Source: Leptospira sp. (lineage in GTDB: Bacteria > Spirochaetota > Leptospiria > Leptospirales > Leptospiraceae). From it: 64,000 nt of DNA. Of this stretch, positions 36,046 to 44,730 are shown piece by piece (position 1 is the first letter of the stretch; each line of letters opens with the position of its first letter). The position numbers were made by a program, and so were the translations under genes. Under the pieces are notes generated by a model. The model saw only the letters and a list, made by a program, of their open reading frames with translations, was not told the origin of the DNA and searched no databases. The stretch lies in contig JAACWH010000027.1 in assembly GCA_009991425.1 (NCBI GenBank), positions 1-64,000 of the forward strand, given 5' to 3'.

Positions 36046-36165
36046 GTGCATTTAGCAGGGATAACTCTCAGTAATTTCATAAATGTCACAATAGGAAGCT
36101 ATGAAAAAGTGCTAGGTGAGATTGATGAATTGCCGGAGCTAAAAGGGAAGAGGAATCCGTATTAG
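36046..36165 (+). pseudogene. Possible C-terminal fragment of a lost gene
   Basis: A 39-codon frame from GTG 36046 ends in GSYEKVLGEIDELPELKGKRNPY, which reads like the tail of a soluble protein; the same frame is closed by TAA upstream near 36018. There is no Shine-Dalgarno. It sits between purD's partner and the DUF4160/DUF2442 pair, so it may be debris from insertion or loss at this spot. I cannot name the parent family. Confidence 0.3.
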
Positions 36166-36279
36166 GTAAGTTGAAGGTTACAAAAAATAAATTTTATTAG
36201 AAAATTCTTGATTCTAGATCATCGAATCTCAGATGAATTCTTGATTGTAAAATATTATGCTGGTGTTATGTTTAGTTGA

Positions 36280-36525
36280 ATGCCTAAAGTATTTGAGAAA
36301 GATGGATACAAATTTTTCTTTTTTTCTAATGAAGGAAACCCATTGGAACCACTTCATATCCATATAAGAAAGGGAGAGAAATTATCCAAGTTTTGGCTCA
36401 AACCAAATATAAATCTCGAGAGCAATTATGGATTCAATTCTAAAGAACTAAATTGGATTGAAGATGCAATAGAACAAAATCTGAGTCTAATAGAAGGTAA
36501 ATGGAATGATTTCTTTAGTATCTGA
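36280..36525 (+). CDS. DUF4160 family protein
   Basis: 81 residues. The family pattern is plain: MPKVFEKDGYKFFFFSNEG, then EPLHIHIRKGE (the H-x-H pair), FWLKP and the closing LNWIEDAIEQN. These genes are nearly always next to a DUF2442 gene, and the pair is treated as a candidate toxin-antitoxin-like module; no activity is proven that I know of. Overlaps the DUF2442 gene by 20 bp. Confidence 0.82.
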   Translation: MPKVFEKDGYKFFFFSNEGNPLEPLHIHIRKGEKLSKFWLKPNINLESNYGFNSKELNWIEDAIEQNLSLIEGKWNDFFSI

Positions 36526-36769
36526 AGCAAAAGCACAAAAGATTTGGTTTGATGATGATAACCTGTGGATATCTCTGTACGATGGTAGAACTTTATCTGT
36601 TCCCCTAGCTTATTTCCCTCGCTTGAGAAAAGCAAAGAAAGAACAACTAACTAAATATATTATAAGTGGTGGAGGTCTCGGACTCCATTGGGAAGATTTA
36701 GACGAAGATATTTTTGTCCCAGGTCTATTAGTTGGTTACAAAGATAATAGTAAGCAGCAAGAATCATAG
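36506..36769 (+). CDS. DUF2442 family protein
   Basis: 87 residues. WISLYDGRTLSVPLAYFPRLRKA is the core of DUF2442, and GGGLGLHWEDLDEDIFVPGLL closes the domain. Members often pair with DUF4160 proteins and can carry DNA-binding tails; here the protein is just the domain with a short polar tail. Its start lies inside the DUF4160 gene, 20 bp before the stop. Confidence 0.82.
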   Translation: MISLVSEAKAQKIWFDDDNLWISLYDGRTLSVPLAYFPRLRKAKKEQLTKYIISGGGLGLHWEDLDEDIFVPGLLVGYKDNSKQQES

Positions 36770-36781
36770 AACGGAAAGAGA

Positions 36782-36818
36782 ATCAGAAATTTTCTGATGA
36801 AATTGGCACACAGTGTGC
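36782..36818 (+). terminator. Two short hairpins after the DUF4160/DUF2442 pair
   Basis: ATCAGAA (36782-36788) pairs with TTCTGAT (36792-36798), and GCACA (36806-36810) with TGTGC (36814-36818). No U-tract follows, so they may act as a weak or factor-assisted terminator, or as a small regulatory element ahead of the HGSNAT-like gene. Confidence 0.35.
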
Positions 36819-36946
36819 AAAATCTGGTCCCATTTATAATGCATAACAAAAGTTATTTTATCTATTTGCATTATATCCATAGAATCAATTCCTGATTGAA
36901 ACTTTTGATAAGATTCTACGAAAATGAAATCTAAGGAATCTCATAA

Positions 36947-38176
36947 ATGAAATCTCGAAATATAAGTCTGGATCTCTTCCGAGGGTTTACTGTGTTATGG
37001 ATGGTGATCGTCAACAATCCTGGGAATTGGGGACAGATCTATAGCTTCTTTAAGCATGCCTCTTGGAATGGTTTGGGTTCAGCCGATTTTGTTTTTCCTT
37101 TCTTTCTCATTGCAGTTGGGGCAAGTATTCCATTTGCTTATTCAAAGAGAAAGTCTTTGCTAGAATCAGATTCCAAGATTATTTCGCATGTTTTGATTCG
37201 ATCTATAATCCTTGTCAGTATTGGATTGATCTTAAATGGATTTCTAGATTACAATTTGTCCGAATTAAGAATACCAGGTGTCTTACAAAGAATAGGTATA
37301 GTTTATTTTTTCACTTATTTGATCTATCTGAGTCTGAATTCTAGGCTAAGGCTGATATTGTTTTCAAGTATACTTCTTGTATATTCTTACGTAATTGTAT
37401 ACTGCCCACCACCTGATTGGGATTATTTGCAAAATCCTATATTCCAATATGATGCAAAATTCAACTTGGCTGCCTACATAGATCGCTTACTCATGAGTGA
37501 ACATTTATGGAAGCTTACAAAAGTTTGGGATCCAGAGGGTTTATTAAGCTCCGTTCCTTCCATTGCATCTGCTCTAATGGGAATTTGGTTATCTGAATGG
37601 ATGATCCCAGAAAGTAAAGCGGAAATAGCATCGAAAGGTGTAACTGAAAAAGGTAATCTTCAAGAAAGTAAACAGGCATTATTTTCGAAAAGTGAGTCTG
37701 AAGAATATTATAAAAATTCCTTAATAAATAAATCATTGTCTTTCTTAGATATAAGTTTTGAAAAGAAAGTTACAATTGCTGGAATTACCTTTATTGTATT
37801 AGGTCTTTTAGTTGGAATAGTATTTCCCATTAATAAGAGCCTTTGGTCATCCAGTTTTGTTCTTGTGACAGGAGGGATCGCATATTTATTTTTAATACTA
37901 CTTCATTCATTACCTAAGAATTGGCAGCAGTCAAAAGTTTTCGATCCTATTCTTATGCTAGGACGATCTGCACTTTTTGTCTTTGTATTTACGGGATTCT
38001 TTTCAAGGATTTTGAATCTGCCTTTATGGGAAAATCTATCTACTAAGACAATCATCTTGGATTGTGTAAGTATATTCTCTACAGATAAAACAAATTCTCT
38101 ATTTTATTCTCTCGTTTACCTTTCTTTCACATTAGCGATAACATGGACTTGGCGTAAAGTCTATCAACGAATTTGA
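36947..38176 (+). CDS. HGSNAT/DUF5009-like membrane acyltransferase
   Basis: 409 residues with about ten membrane helices. SLDLFRGFTVLWMVIVNNPG at the N-terminus and KHASWNGLGSADFVFPFF (with the conserved His) are the hallmarks of the heparan-alpha-glucosaminide N-acetyltransferase/NagX group. The human enzyme moves acetyl from acetyl-CoA across a membrane onto glucosamine; bacterial members are thought to modify sugars or peptidoglycan precursors. A polar insertion near residues 220-260 interrupts the middle of the protein. It converges on the SDR gene with a 13-bp overlap. Confidence 0.82.
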   Translation: MKSRNISLDLFRGFTVLWMVIVNNPGNWGQIYSFFKHASWNGLGSADFVFPFFLIAVGASIPFAYSKRKSLLESDSKIISHVLIRSIILVSIGLILNGFLDYNLSELRIPGVLQRIGIVYFFTYLIYLSLNSRLRLILFSSILLVYSYVIVYCPPPDWDYLQNPIFQYDAKFNLAAYIDRLLMSEHLWKLTKVWDPEGLLSSVPSIASALMGIWLSEWMIPESKAEIASKGVTEKGNLQESKQALFSKSESEEYYKNSLINKSLSFLDISFEKKVTIAGITFIVLGLLVGIVFPINKSLWSSSFVLVTGGIAYLFLILLHSLPKNWQQSKVFDPILMLGRSALFVFVFTGFFSRILNLPLWENLSTKTIILDCVSIFSTDKTNSLFYSLVYLSFTLAITWTWRKVYQRI

Positions 38177-38973
38177 TATTTCTTCTGACCAGATAGACCT
38201 AGTTTAATCATCAGTGAATAAAGGAAAGATGAGAATCCTGGAAAGTTATTTCCAAATTTTGCAAGCACACCACGGTAGTAGGGTAATGCTATTTCGAGCT
38301 TAGTATTGGTAAAAGTTGAAAGGACTACTTTCGCTACATACTCTGGGCTTAATGTAGATCCAGAGAAGGTAAGTGCTGCCTCTATTTTGTCTTTCTGGAG
38401 ATCGAGCATTGGCGTACGAACTGCATCGGGACATACAACGGAGACTGTTATTCCAAATTGTTTCAATTCTTGGGCAATCGCTAAAGAAAAAGCTCTTACT
38501 GCAAATTTCGATGCAGAATACAAACTCATTCCTGGAATTGGAGCAAGCCCAGCAAGTGAGGCAATATGTACAATATGTCCGAAGTTCTGTTTCTTGAAAA
38601 TCTTTGAGGCAAGATTGCTTCCAAGAACCAATCCCTTTAAATTTATATCAAAATGAAAATCAATGTCCTTGGGTGAGAAATTATATACATAGCCTGGACG
38701 TAGAACTCCCGCGCATTGAATCAAACCATCCAGTTGGATTTTTTGGAATTTTTTCAAGAGATTATTCCAGGATGTCTCAAGCCTTACATCTAGCTTATCA
38801 AGATGGACATTTTGGTTTTTCTTCAAGGCGTTCATTGTATCCAAGGATATATCTGTCGCGTAGACATTTGCACCCAAATCACTCAAGAGCTTGCAAATTT
38901 CTAAGCCAATTCCACCACCTGCACCAGTAACGATAATATTTTTATTTACGAAGTAGTCTTGGTTTTTATTCAC
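38164..38973 (-). CDS. Short-chain dehydrogenase/reductase
   Basis: 269 residues. TGAGGGIG (about 17-24) binds NAD(P)H, CAGVLRPGY follows and the catalytic YSASK is near residue 157 after HIASLAG. The C-terminal part (SLMIKLGLSG) is somewhat longer than in minimal SDRs and may associate with a membrane, a feature of lipid-linked SDRs. Substrate unknown. Not in the same sequence group as the SDR at 9075. The 3' end overlaps the acyltransferase gene by 13 bp. Confidence 0.83.
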   Translation of the reverse strand: MNKNQDYFVNKNIIVTGAGGGIGLEICKLLSDLGANVYATDISLDTMNALKKNQNVHLDKLDVRLETSWNNLLKKFQKIQLDGLIQCAGVLRPGYVYNFSPKDIDFHFDINLKGLVLGSNLASKIFKKQNFGHIVHIASLAGLAPIPGMSLYSASKFAVRAFSLAIAQELKQFGITVSVVCPDAVRTPMLDLQKDKIEAALTFSGSTLSPEYVAKVVLSTFTNTKLEIALPYYRGVLAKFGNNFPGFSSFLYSLMIKLGLSGQKKYQIR

Positions 38974-39075
38974 TTTTGGATTCCATTTTCCTCTGAGAAT
39001 TTTCTCAAATCTAAATAAGATTCAATATTCAAACTCACTTCCCAAGATTCAGAAATTGAAATATTTAATTGAAAT

Positions 39076-39966
39076 CTATTTCCCAAATTTGAAGAGAGAT
39101 TGGAACATATCTTTGATATTATCTAAATTCTTTTCGAGCTTTTCCTTCTGATCAGCAATGATATTTGTCTCGGTTAATTTATTATAGCCTTCTTCCATTT
39201 GGATGATACGTTTTTCTAATTCATCAAGAAATTTCTTATCTTCTTTGGTATCTTTCTTAGGATTAAAATTCGCAAATTCATAATTCACAAAATCTTCTCT
39301 CCGTATACTTCCTTTAGTTAGAAGGTGAAGTTCTACTTGCATATATTTTTCGATTAAACTAAATCTCCCTTCTTTCTCTAGCCTTCGAATGCTTACCATT
39401 AGGTGAGTAGAATTGATAAAATGCAGGGAACGATATTTGGATGCGCGTTCTACAAGGTCATGGTCTTCCGCCAATTTGACGGATTCATCAAATCCATTGA
39501 TTCTTCGGAATAACCTCGATGATATGAATATACAAAATCCAGCAGCACGAGGATTTAATTTTTGATTGATCTTAACAAATAAATTAGATAATTGAAATAA
39601 AACTTTGTCGAGTCGAAGATCAGATTGAGGTTTGAATTCACAGGTAGCTAGGTCAACAAATTTGTCTTCTATCTCACCATAGGCCTTTTCTAGAAAATCT
39701 TTAGGAAGTAAAACATCCGCATCAAAGAAAAATAAAAATTCTCCCTTAGCAACTTCTGCTCCTTTATTGCGACCCACACCAGGCATCCCACCATCGACTA
39801 CAATAGCTCCAAATTTTTTAGCAATTTTTCTTGTCTGATCTTTGGAACCAGCATCAGCGACAATAATTTCAAAGTCTCGAAAAGTTTGTTCCTTCAAGCA
39901 CTCTAATAATGTTGGAAGAAGTTCTTCCTCATTCAATGTAGGGACTATAACACTAATTTTAGGCAT
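39076..39966 (-). CDS. Family 2 glycosyltransferase
   Basis: 296 residues. The GT-A fold shows ISVIVPTLNEEELLPTLLECL, IVADAGSKDQT, GVGRNKGAEVAKGE, FFFDADV (the DxD metal motif) and LAEDHDLVERASK. The C-terminus (about 230-290) is a charged coiled coil not usual in GT2 enzymes, perhaps for partner or membrane contact. It transfers a sugar from a nucleotide donor, most likely in surface polysaccharide or glycolipid synthesis. It is alone, not in a polysaccharide cluster. Confidence 0.87.
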   Translation of the reverse strand: MPKISVIVPTLNEEELLPTLLECLKEQTFRDFEIIVADAGSKDQTRKIAKKFGAIVVDGGMPGVGRNKGAEVAKGEFLFFFDADVLLPKDFLEKAYGEIEDKFVDLATCEFKPQSDLRLDKVLFQLSNLFVKINQKLNPRAAGFCIFISSRLFRRINGFDESVKLAEDHDLVERASKYRSLHFINSTHLMVSIRRLEKEGRFSLIEKYMQVELHLLTKGSIRREDFVNYEFANFNPKKDTKEDKKFLDELEKRIIQMEEGYNKLTETNIIADQKEKLEKNLDNIKDMFQSLFKFGK

Positions 39967-40108
39967 GGCGATTGATAACTCACTTCGAAATAAATTTCAG
40001 GATTCATCCTTTTTCCCAGATACTCTTAAGGATTGCAAGTGAAATTTCCTTTACAATTCCAACTCGACTTGTTTAATTATTGATTTAGGAATTAGTAATT
40101 AAAAGAAA

Positions 40109-40840
40109 ATGAAATATTTTACTTTAATCATTTCTTTTCTTTTTATAGTTTTTGGATTTATCATTCATTTTAATTCAAGGCAAAGTTTAGATCACGATGC
40201 TATAGGATCTATACTTTTCTTTTTGCTTTGTTTTCTAACTGCGTTATGGAAAATCTATGAAGATATAAAGCTTAAATCAGAATTAAGAAAAGATTATTCG
40301 AGTATTCAAATTCAACTCAATACGAAAATTTACACTAACAAGAGTAAATTTAAAATTTTACTTCTATTTTTAATATTTCTATTTGGATACTTGGGATTGT
40401 ATACAAGGATGAATATCATTATGAATATAATTTGTATACTTACTTTCTTTGGATTGGTTCTACTTTTTTTCTTATACCAATTTAATATTATTGGAACTCA
40501 ATATTTTTTGATTGGTAAAGATAGTATCACTCTAGGCAATAATTCCTACGAGTATACTTTGAACTTCTCCAATATAAAAAGGATCTCTACTGAGGAACTC
40601 AGTTCGAATCATATTTTATGTTTTGAATTAAAAAGTGAAGTTGAAGTATTGGACTCTGTTTCTCCGAATAATACCGAATACAAGATCAAGTTACAGAATG
40701 TATTCTATAAGAATATTTCTTGGTTGGGATGCCATCTCATACTTCATCCAAGTATTTACGGAATTCAAATTGGACTTTTATATCGTTATTTAATGAATAT
40801 TCCTGATTTCAATACCTTGGATTTTTCTTCAGAAAAATAA
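40109..40840 (+). CDS. Membrane protein with a cytoplasmic PH-like domain, unknown function
   Basis: 243 residues. Four membrane helices (about 2-20, 30-47, 85-101, 104-125) precede a beta-rich domain (about 130-243) with FLIGKDSITLGNNSYEYTLNFSNIKRIS, which has the strand-turn pattern of a bacterial PH-like domain. No family is certain. The gene stands alone. Confidence 0.55.
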   Translation: MKYFTLIISFLFIVFGFIIHFNSRQSLDHDAIGSILFFLLCFLTALWKIYEDIKLKSELRKDYSSIQIQLNTKIYTNKSKFKILLLFLIFLFGYLGLYTRMNIIMNIICILTFFGLVLLFFLYQFNIIGTQYFLIGKDSITLGNNSYEYTLNFSNIKRISTEELSSNHILCFELKSEVEVLDSVSPNNTEYKIKLQNVFYKNISWLGCHLILHPSIYGIQIGLLYRYLMNIPDFNTLDFSSEK

Positions 40841-40895
40841 GATATACACAATAAAATCGCTTTCCAATTCTTGAGAAATTTTCTATTGTTAGCGA

Positions 40896-41879
40896 ATGAA
40901 GGGAATTATACTCAGCAATTACACAGACAATCCAGAATTGGTTTATCAATCAGATAGGAATAAGCCAGAACCTAAACCAAACCAAGTATTAATTAAGAAT
41001 GCATTTGGTACCATCAACCCATCAGACTTAATGTTTTTACGTGGGTTATACGGTATCAAGAAAAAGCTACCAGTCGTTCCAGGTTTTGAAGGCTCAGGAA
41101 TTGTTGAAGAGGTCGGTTCGGAAGTTAAACATCTTAAGAAAGGTACGAGAGTAGCATGTGTATCAAGCATTGGTGATGGCACCTGGGGTGAATACATGGT
41201 TACTGAAGAAACAAATTGTATTCCATTATTAGATACTGTTAGTCTAGAAGCAGGCTCATCACTATTTGTAAATCCGATGACTGCTTGGGCTATGGTTCAT
41301 AGAGCATTGAAAGATGGGCATACTGGCATTGTCCAAACAGCAGCAGCTAGTGCTTTAGGTAAGATGGTAATTCGATTATGTAAGGAAAAGAAAATTCCAC
41401 TTATAAGTATTGTTCGTAGAGAAGACCAGATGAAAGCCTTGCATGACATCGGGGCTGAAAATGTTCTTAACTCTTCTGATCCAAGATTTGATCGAGAACT
41501 TTTAGTACTTAGTAAGAAATTGAATACAACATTTTGTCTAGATGCTGTCGCTGGTGATCTTGCTGGTAAAGTTCTTGCAATTCTTCCTGCGAAATCAATT
41601 TTACTATCTTATGGTGCACTTTCGGAACAAGCAATTCCCATAAACGCAGGGATGATGATTTTCCAGGATAAAGTAGTTCATGGATTCTGGCTCACGTATT
41701 GGATTATGGAAATAGGAATTGAACAGTTTCACAAAGAGGCAGCTGAGGTTCAAAAGCATATGGGAACTATTTTCTCAACTTCAATCAATAAAATATTTCC
41801 TTATGAGAATGCTGTAGATGCTCTAGATTTTTATAAGAAGAATATGACAGCTGGGAAAGTTTTAATAGGAAATGGTTGA
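40896..41879 (+). CDS. Zinc-independent medium-chain reductase (MDR, MECR/quinone-reductase-like)
   Basis: 327 residues. The GroES-like half has NPSDLMFLRGLYG and PGFEGSGIVEEVG; the NAD(P)H half has VQTAAASALGKMVIRLCK and the GAENVLNSSD segment. The catalytic zinc cysteines of alcohol dehydrogenases are missing, so it belongs with enoyl-CoA/quinone reductases (MECR or ETR type) that use NADPH on an enone or enoyl thioester. Its Y/N-P-S-D motif fits the MECR active site. No operon partner; a weak hairpin with T-run follows. Confidence 0.83.
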   Translation: MKGIILSNYTDNPELVYQSDRNKPEPKPNQVLIKNAFGTINPSDLMFLRGLYGIKKKLPVVPGFEGSGIVEEVGSEVKHLKKGTRVACVSSIGDGTWGEYMVTEETNCIPLLDTVSLEAGSSLFVNPMTAWAMVHRALKDGHTGIVQTAAASALGKMVIRLCKEKKIPLISIVRREDQMKALHDIGAENVLNSSDPRFDRELLVLSKKLNTTFCLDAVAGDLAGKVLAILPAKSILLSYGALSEQAIPINAGMMIFQDKVVHGFWLTYWIMEIGIEQFHKEAAEVQKHMGTIFSTSINKIFPYENAVDALDFYKKNMTAGKVLIGNG

Positions 41880-41901
41880 ATTTCATAATTTATAGATTAG
41901 G

Positions 41902-41920
41902 GTACATTGTGTACTTTTTT
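41902..41920 (+). terminator. Short stem-loop with T-run after the reductase gene
   Basis: GTACA (41902-41906) and TGTAC (41910-41914) form a 5-bp stem with a 3-base loop, followed by six T (41915-41920), 22 bp after the stop. The stem is short, so termination may be partial. Confidence 0.45.
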
Positions 41921-41956
41921 ACTTGATTGAAAGAATTATTTAGAGGATAATAAACT

Positions 41957-42535
41957 ATGGAACAGTATAATAATAAACAGTATTACGCGAAGAAAAGCTT
42001 CTGGAAGTTATTTGGTGGCGAGATTCGAATTTTTGATATTAATAGATCGAGAATTCTATTTTACGTGAAGCAAAAAGCTTTTAAACTCAAGGAAGATATC
42101 ACTGTATACGGTGATGAATCTAAAAATGTTGAGCTAATGAAGATCAAGGCGAGAAGTATCATCGATTTTTCAGCAGCATATGATGTTACGGATGCAAATA
42201 CAGGATCTAAAATTGGAGCCTTAAAGCGTAAAGGTATGAAATCTATTCTTAAAGATGAATGGGATATTTTAGACGCAAATGACCAATCTATAGGAATAGT
42301 CCAAGAAAATAGTATGTTACTTGCACTTTTAAGAAGGTTTCTGACGAATTTGATTCCACAAAAATTTACTTTGAGTGTTGGTGGTCAAGAAGTAGGATAC
42401 TTTCGTCAAACTTTCAATCCATTTGTTCCACAATTTGAAATCGACTTTTCTATGGATTCATCCAATTTATTGGATCGAAGACTAGGAATCGCAACTGTGA
42501 TATTATTGCAAACAATAGAAGGAAGACAGAACTAA
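41957..42535 (+). CDS. LURP-one/scramblase-like protein
   Basis: 192 residues of a tubby-like beta-barrel pattern: YYAKKSFWKLFGGEIRIFD at the start, an internal strand YDVTDANTGSKIGALKRKG and DEWDILDANDQSIGIVQE, typical of LURP-one-related proteins and of the phospholipid scramblase fold. The role in bacteria is unknown; some relatives bind membrane phosphoinositides or lipids. No signal peptide, so it acts inside the cell. Followed 16 bp later by the small His-rich gene. Confidence 0.7.
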   Translation: MEQYNNKQYYAKKSFWKLFGGEIRIFDINRSRILFYVKQKAFKLKEDITVYGDESKNVELMKIKARSIIDFSAAYDVTDANTGSKIGALKRKGMKSILKDEWDILDANDQSIGIVQENSMLLALLRRFLTNLIPQKFTLSVGGQEVGYFRQTFNPFVPQFEIDFSMDSSNLLDRRLGIATVILLQTIEGRQN

Positions 42536-42551
42536 TTCGTCTAAATATTAG

Positions 42552-42761
42552 ATGAAGATTCAATTTCCAACATTTTCGTTTGTTTTAGGAATGCTCTTGA
42601 CTCTAGCATTTTCTTTGAGTTATGAATGCACAGTTCCGTTTCAAGAAATGATTGGGCATTCCCCGAATCAATCAAATTCGGAGAATGCTCCTCACTTAGA
42701 TTCGAATCATATGCCAAGGAATCACATTCATCAATCTGGAAGCAATTCTCATATTCATTAA
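42552..42761 (+). CDS. Small exported His-rich protein
   Basis: 69 residues. A hydrophobic signal sequence (about 8-24) is followed by a single Cys and a hydrophilic tail with seven His, mostly in the last 30 residues (GHSPN, HLDSNHMPRNHIH, SHIH). It resembles small periplasmic metal-binding peptides. The 3' ends of this gene and the convergent OmpA gene share 4 bp (TTAA). No homologue is known to me. Confidence 0.5.
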   Translation: MKIQFPTFSFVLGMLLTLAFSLSYECTVPFQEMIGHSPNQSNSENAPHLDSNHMPRNHIHQSGSNSHIH

Positions 42762-43267
42762 ATTATTTCAAATCTCACAGCTCTTAAATTTTCTCTATCT
42801 TTAGGTGAAATGCCTGGGATAGAGTCTTGGATTTCAGTATCCATTCTAGAAGATTCAATTCCTTTCCCTTTAAGAAATTGGAAAGTTTTGCCTGCACGAG
42901 ATTTAGCTAAGATTTTATTCTGAGTTTGATTTCCAGTTGAATCGGATATACCGACGATATTGATTTTTAAAGATGGATTTTCTTTGAGAAAGTTTATAAG
43001 CTCAATTAAGCTCTGCTCTGCATATTCTTGTAAATTATCCATTCCCGCATCAAAAAGAATTTTCTGAACAGGTAAGGATGAGATCTGATTATTTGAATTA
43101 TTTCCAATTGATTTCTTTGCATCAGATGAATTCACAATTTTTCCGTTAGATGGTGAAATCTTTCTATTACCAAAGCTTTTTCCTTTTGGTTTAGCGGACA
43201 TAATAGAGAGGAATAAATAAAGTAAAAACCCACCAGCCAAAATCATTAATATGAAAAATATACCCAT
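42758..43267 (-). CDS. OmpA-family peptidoglycan-binding protein
   Basis: 169 residues. One N-terminal membrane helix (residues 1-20) and a short basic linker lead into an OmpA C-like domain: KILFDAGMDNLQEYAEQSL, INIVGISDSTGNQTQNKILAKSRAGKTFQFLKGKGI. The peptidoglycan-contacting Asp and Arg of the consensus (D...R) are kept. It is likely a periplasmic anchor that ties the inner membrane to the cell wall, as in MotB-like proteins, but no motor gene is near. Confidence 0.8.
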   Translation of the reverse strand: MGIFFILMILAGGFLLYLFLSIMSAKPKGKSFGNRKISPSNGKIVNSSDAKKSIGNNSNNQISSLPVQKILFDAGMDNLQEYAEQSLIELINFLKENPSLKINIVGISDSTGNQTQNKILAKSRAGKTFQFLKGKGIESSRMDTEIQDSIPGISPKDRENLRAVRFEII

Positions 43268-43310
43268 AGCTTCAGTTTAGAATTCTTGGATAATTTTGCA
43301 AAACTATTTT

Positions 43311-44003
43311 CTAATTATAAAAATTGACTAACTTTTCCATAGGTTCTCTAGGTGTATGAAATTGATTCAATTTGGAATCTGCTTTAGGATATCCAAGACT
43401 AATTCCGAGCAGTATTTTCTCTTCAGAAGGAAGTCCAAGTTCGCTTGATACAACATCTGGAAAAGCACCTAAAGCCGCTTGTGCACAGGTTCCTAAGCCA
43501 TGTTCTCTTGCTATTAAAAGTACAGATTGTACAAAACAACCAAGATCAATTCCAACAAAGAAATTAAGATCAAAAGTTGACGAAATAAAAATTGCTGTAG
43601 GTGCGGAAAAGAAAGTAAAATTTCTAAGCATAAATTCATCTCTTGCATTTTTATCTTTACGCTCGATTCCAGCTACACCATAAATTTTCATACCAAGATC
43701 GAACATTCTCTTCTTTGCATCACTTGGATAAGAATCCAACCAAGCAGTGGATGGATTAGGTGAACCTGATTTTGCTGCATTCGATAATTTCGAAGCTAGT
43801 AGATTTCGTTTTTCTCCAGATACGACATGAATTTTCCAGGGTTGAGCATTTTTCCAACTTGGAGCACGAAGGGAATTTTGTATGATATCTTGGAGAATAT
43901 TGTCTGGAATGGGACGATTGTCAAACTCACGAATGCTATGTCTTGTAGTTAAGGCGTCTGAAACAGTTAGGGCGGGTTTTGTAATATCAATGAATTCTTC
44001 CAT
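43311..44003 (-). CDS. NAD(P)H nitroreductase-family flavoenzyme
   Basis: 230 residues from the ATG at 44003, which has GAGGT 8 bp before it; an earlier start at 44033 would place the first TetR operator inside the gene. RHSIREF, LRAPSWKNAQPW, FVGIDLGCFVQSVLL and GLGTCAQAALGAFPD are the standard nitroreductase motifs for FMN binding. The enzyme reduces nitroaromatics or quinones with NAD(P)H. It is divergent from the TetR gene and expected to be under its control. Confidence 0.85.
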   Translation of the reverse strand: MEEFIDITKPALTVSDALTTRHSIREFDNRPIPDNILQDIIQNSLRAPSWKNAQPWKIHVVSGEKRNLLASKLSNAAKSGSPNPSTAWLDSYPSDAKKRMFDLGMKIYGVAGIERKDKNARDEFMLRNFTFFSAPTAIFISSTFDLNFFVGIDLGCFVQSVLLIAREHGLGTCAQAALGAFPDVVSSELGLPSEEKILLGISLGYPKADSKLNQFHTPREPMEKLVNFYN

Positions 44004-44028
44004 GTTTTTACCTCGATTCAACCATACA

Positions 44029-44048
44029 TACATACCAGTTGGTATGTA
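44029..44048. promoter_or_regulatory. TetR operator 1 (upstream of nitroreductase)
   Basis: TACATACC-AGTT-GGTATGTA: two perfect 8-bp inverted arms around a 4-bp spacer. The layout suits a TetR-family dimer. It lies in the 112-bp gap between the divergent starts. Confidence 0.8.
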
Positions 44049-44057
44049 AATAAAAAA

Positions 44058-44077
44058 TACATACCGGTCGGTATATT
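44058..44077. promoter_or_regulatory. TetR operator 2 (upstream of tetR)
   Basis: TACATACC-GGTC-GGTATATT: the left arm equals that of operator 1 and the right arm matches in 6 of 8 positions. The centres are 29 bp apart, so two dimers could bind on nearly the same helix face and repress both directions. Confidence 0.78.
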
Positions 44078-44115
44078 TTTCTTGCTTGAAAACCTCTATT
44101 TGTTATCTATAGAAT

Positions 44116-44730
44116 ATGAACGAAGTCCAAGCTAAACCAGTGAAACGAATCTCCACTAAAGAGAGAATTCTTGCTGTTAGCAAGGTTCTTTTTCTCAAGC
44201 AAGGATATTCTGAGACAGGATTGAATCAAATTGTAGCTGAGGCAAATACAGTTAAAGCAAGTCTATACCAACACTTCAAATCTAAAGAAGAACTGGGGAA
44301 GACTGTTCTGCTTCTTTATTCAGATGAGAATCTTGCTCTTCTCAGGGAGCTCATGAAAAAATACCCCGAGCCAATGGATTTTGTAAATGCCTGGCTAAGA
44401 ATTCTGAAGCGTGAAGCAAGGAAGGTTAATCTTTTTGGTTGTCCTATGGCGAATTTTCGTTCCCAGATTGCGAATGGTTCCCCTGAAATTTTGGAATCCA
44501 TCCACAGTGTAACTCAAGAGACAATCTCCACCTTAACTCTCTATCTGCAAAAGGCACAAGAATCAGGATATATTCCAGAACATAGCAATCCCAAGAAGGA
44601 CGCAAGGTTTCTCTTCCTTGCTTATGAGGGAGTTCTTCAGATTTGGAGAATGTCTGGAGACATACGATTGTTAGATGATCTATATGAAATAGCTCACCGA
44701 ATATTTGAATACAACCCAAGGACTAAATAA
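44116..44730 (+). CDS. TetR-family transcriptional repressor
   Basis: 204 residues. The DNA-binding helix-turn-helix is at about 17-60: KERILAVSKVLFLKQGYSETGLNQIVAEANTV with KASLYQHFKSKEEL as recognition and following helix. The ligand-binding half contains CPMANFRSQIANGSP, found in regulators of the AcuR/NemR-like group that sense reactive or cysteine-modifying compounds. Divergent from the nitroreductase gene with two matching operators between. Its last base is the A of the thioesterase gene's ATG, so the two are co-translated. Confidence 0.88.
   Translation: MNEVQAKPVKRISTKERILAVSKVLFLKQGYSETGLNQIVAEANTVKASLYQHFKSKEELGKTVLLLYSDENLALLRELMKKYPEPMDFVNAWLRILKREARKVNLFGCPMANFRSQIANGSPEILESIHSVTQETISTLTLYLQKAQESGYIPEHSNPKKDARFLFLAYEGVLQIWRMSGDIRLLDDLYEIAHRIFEYNPRTK

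Noticed and set aside
38306..38930. Three plus-strand frames opposite the SDR gene
   Set aside because: The minus strand carries TGAGGGIG and YSASK in the proper order; the plus frames show no recognisable protein.
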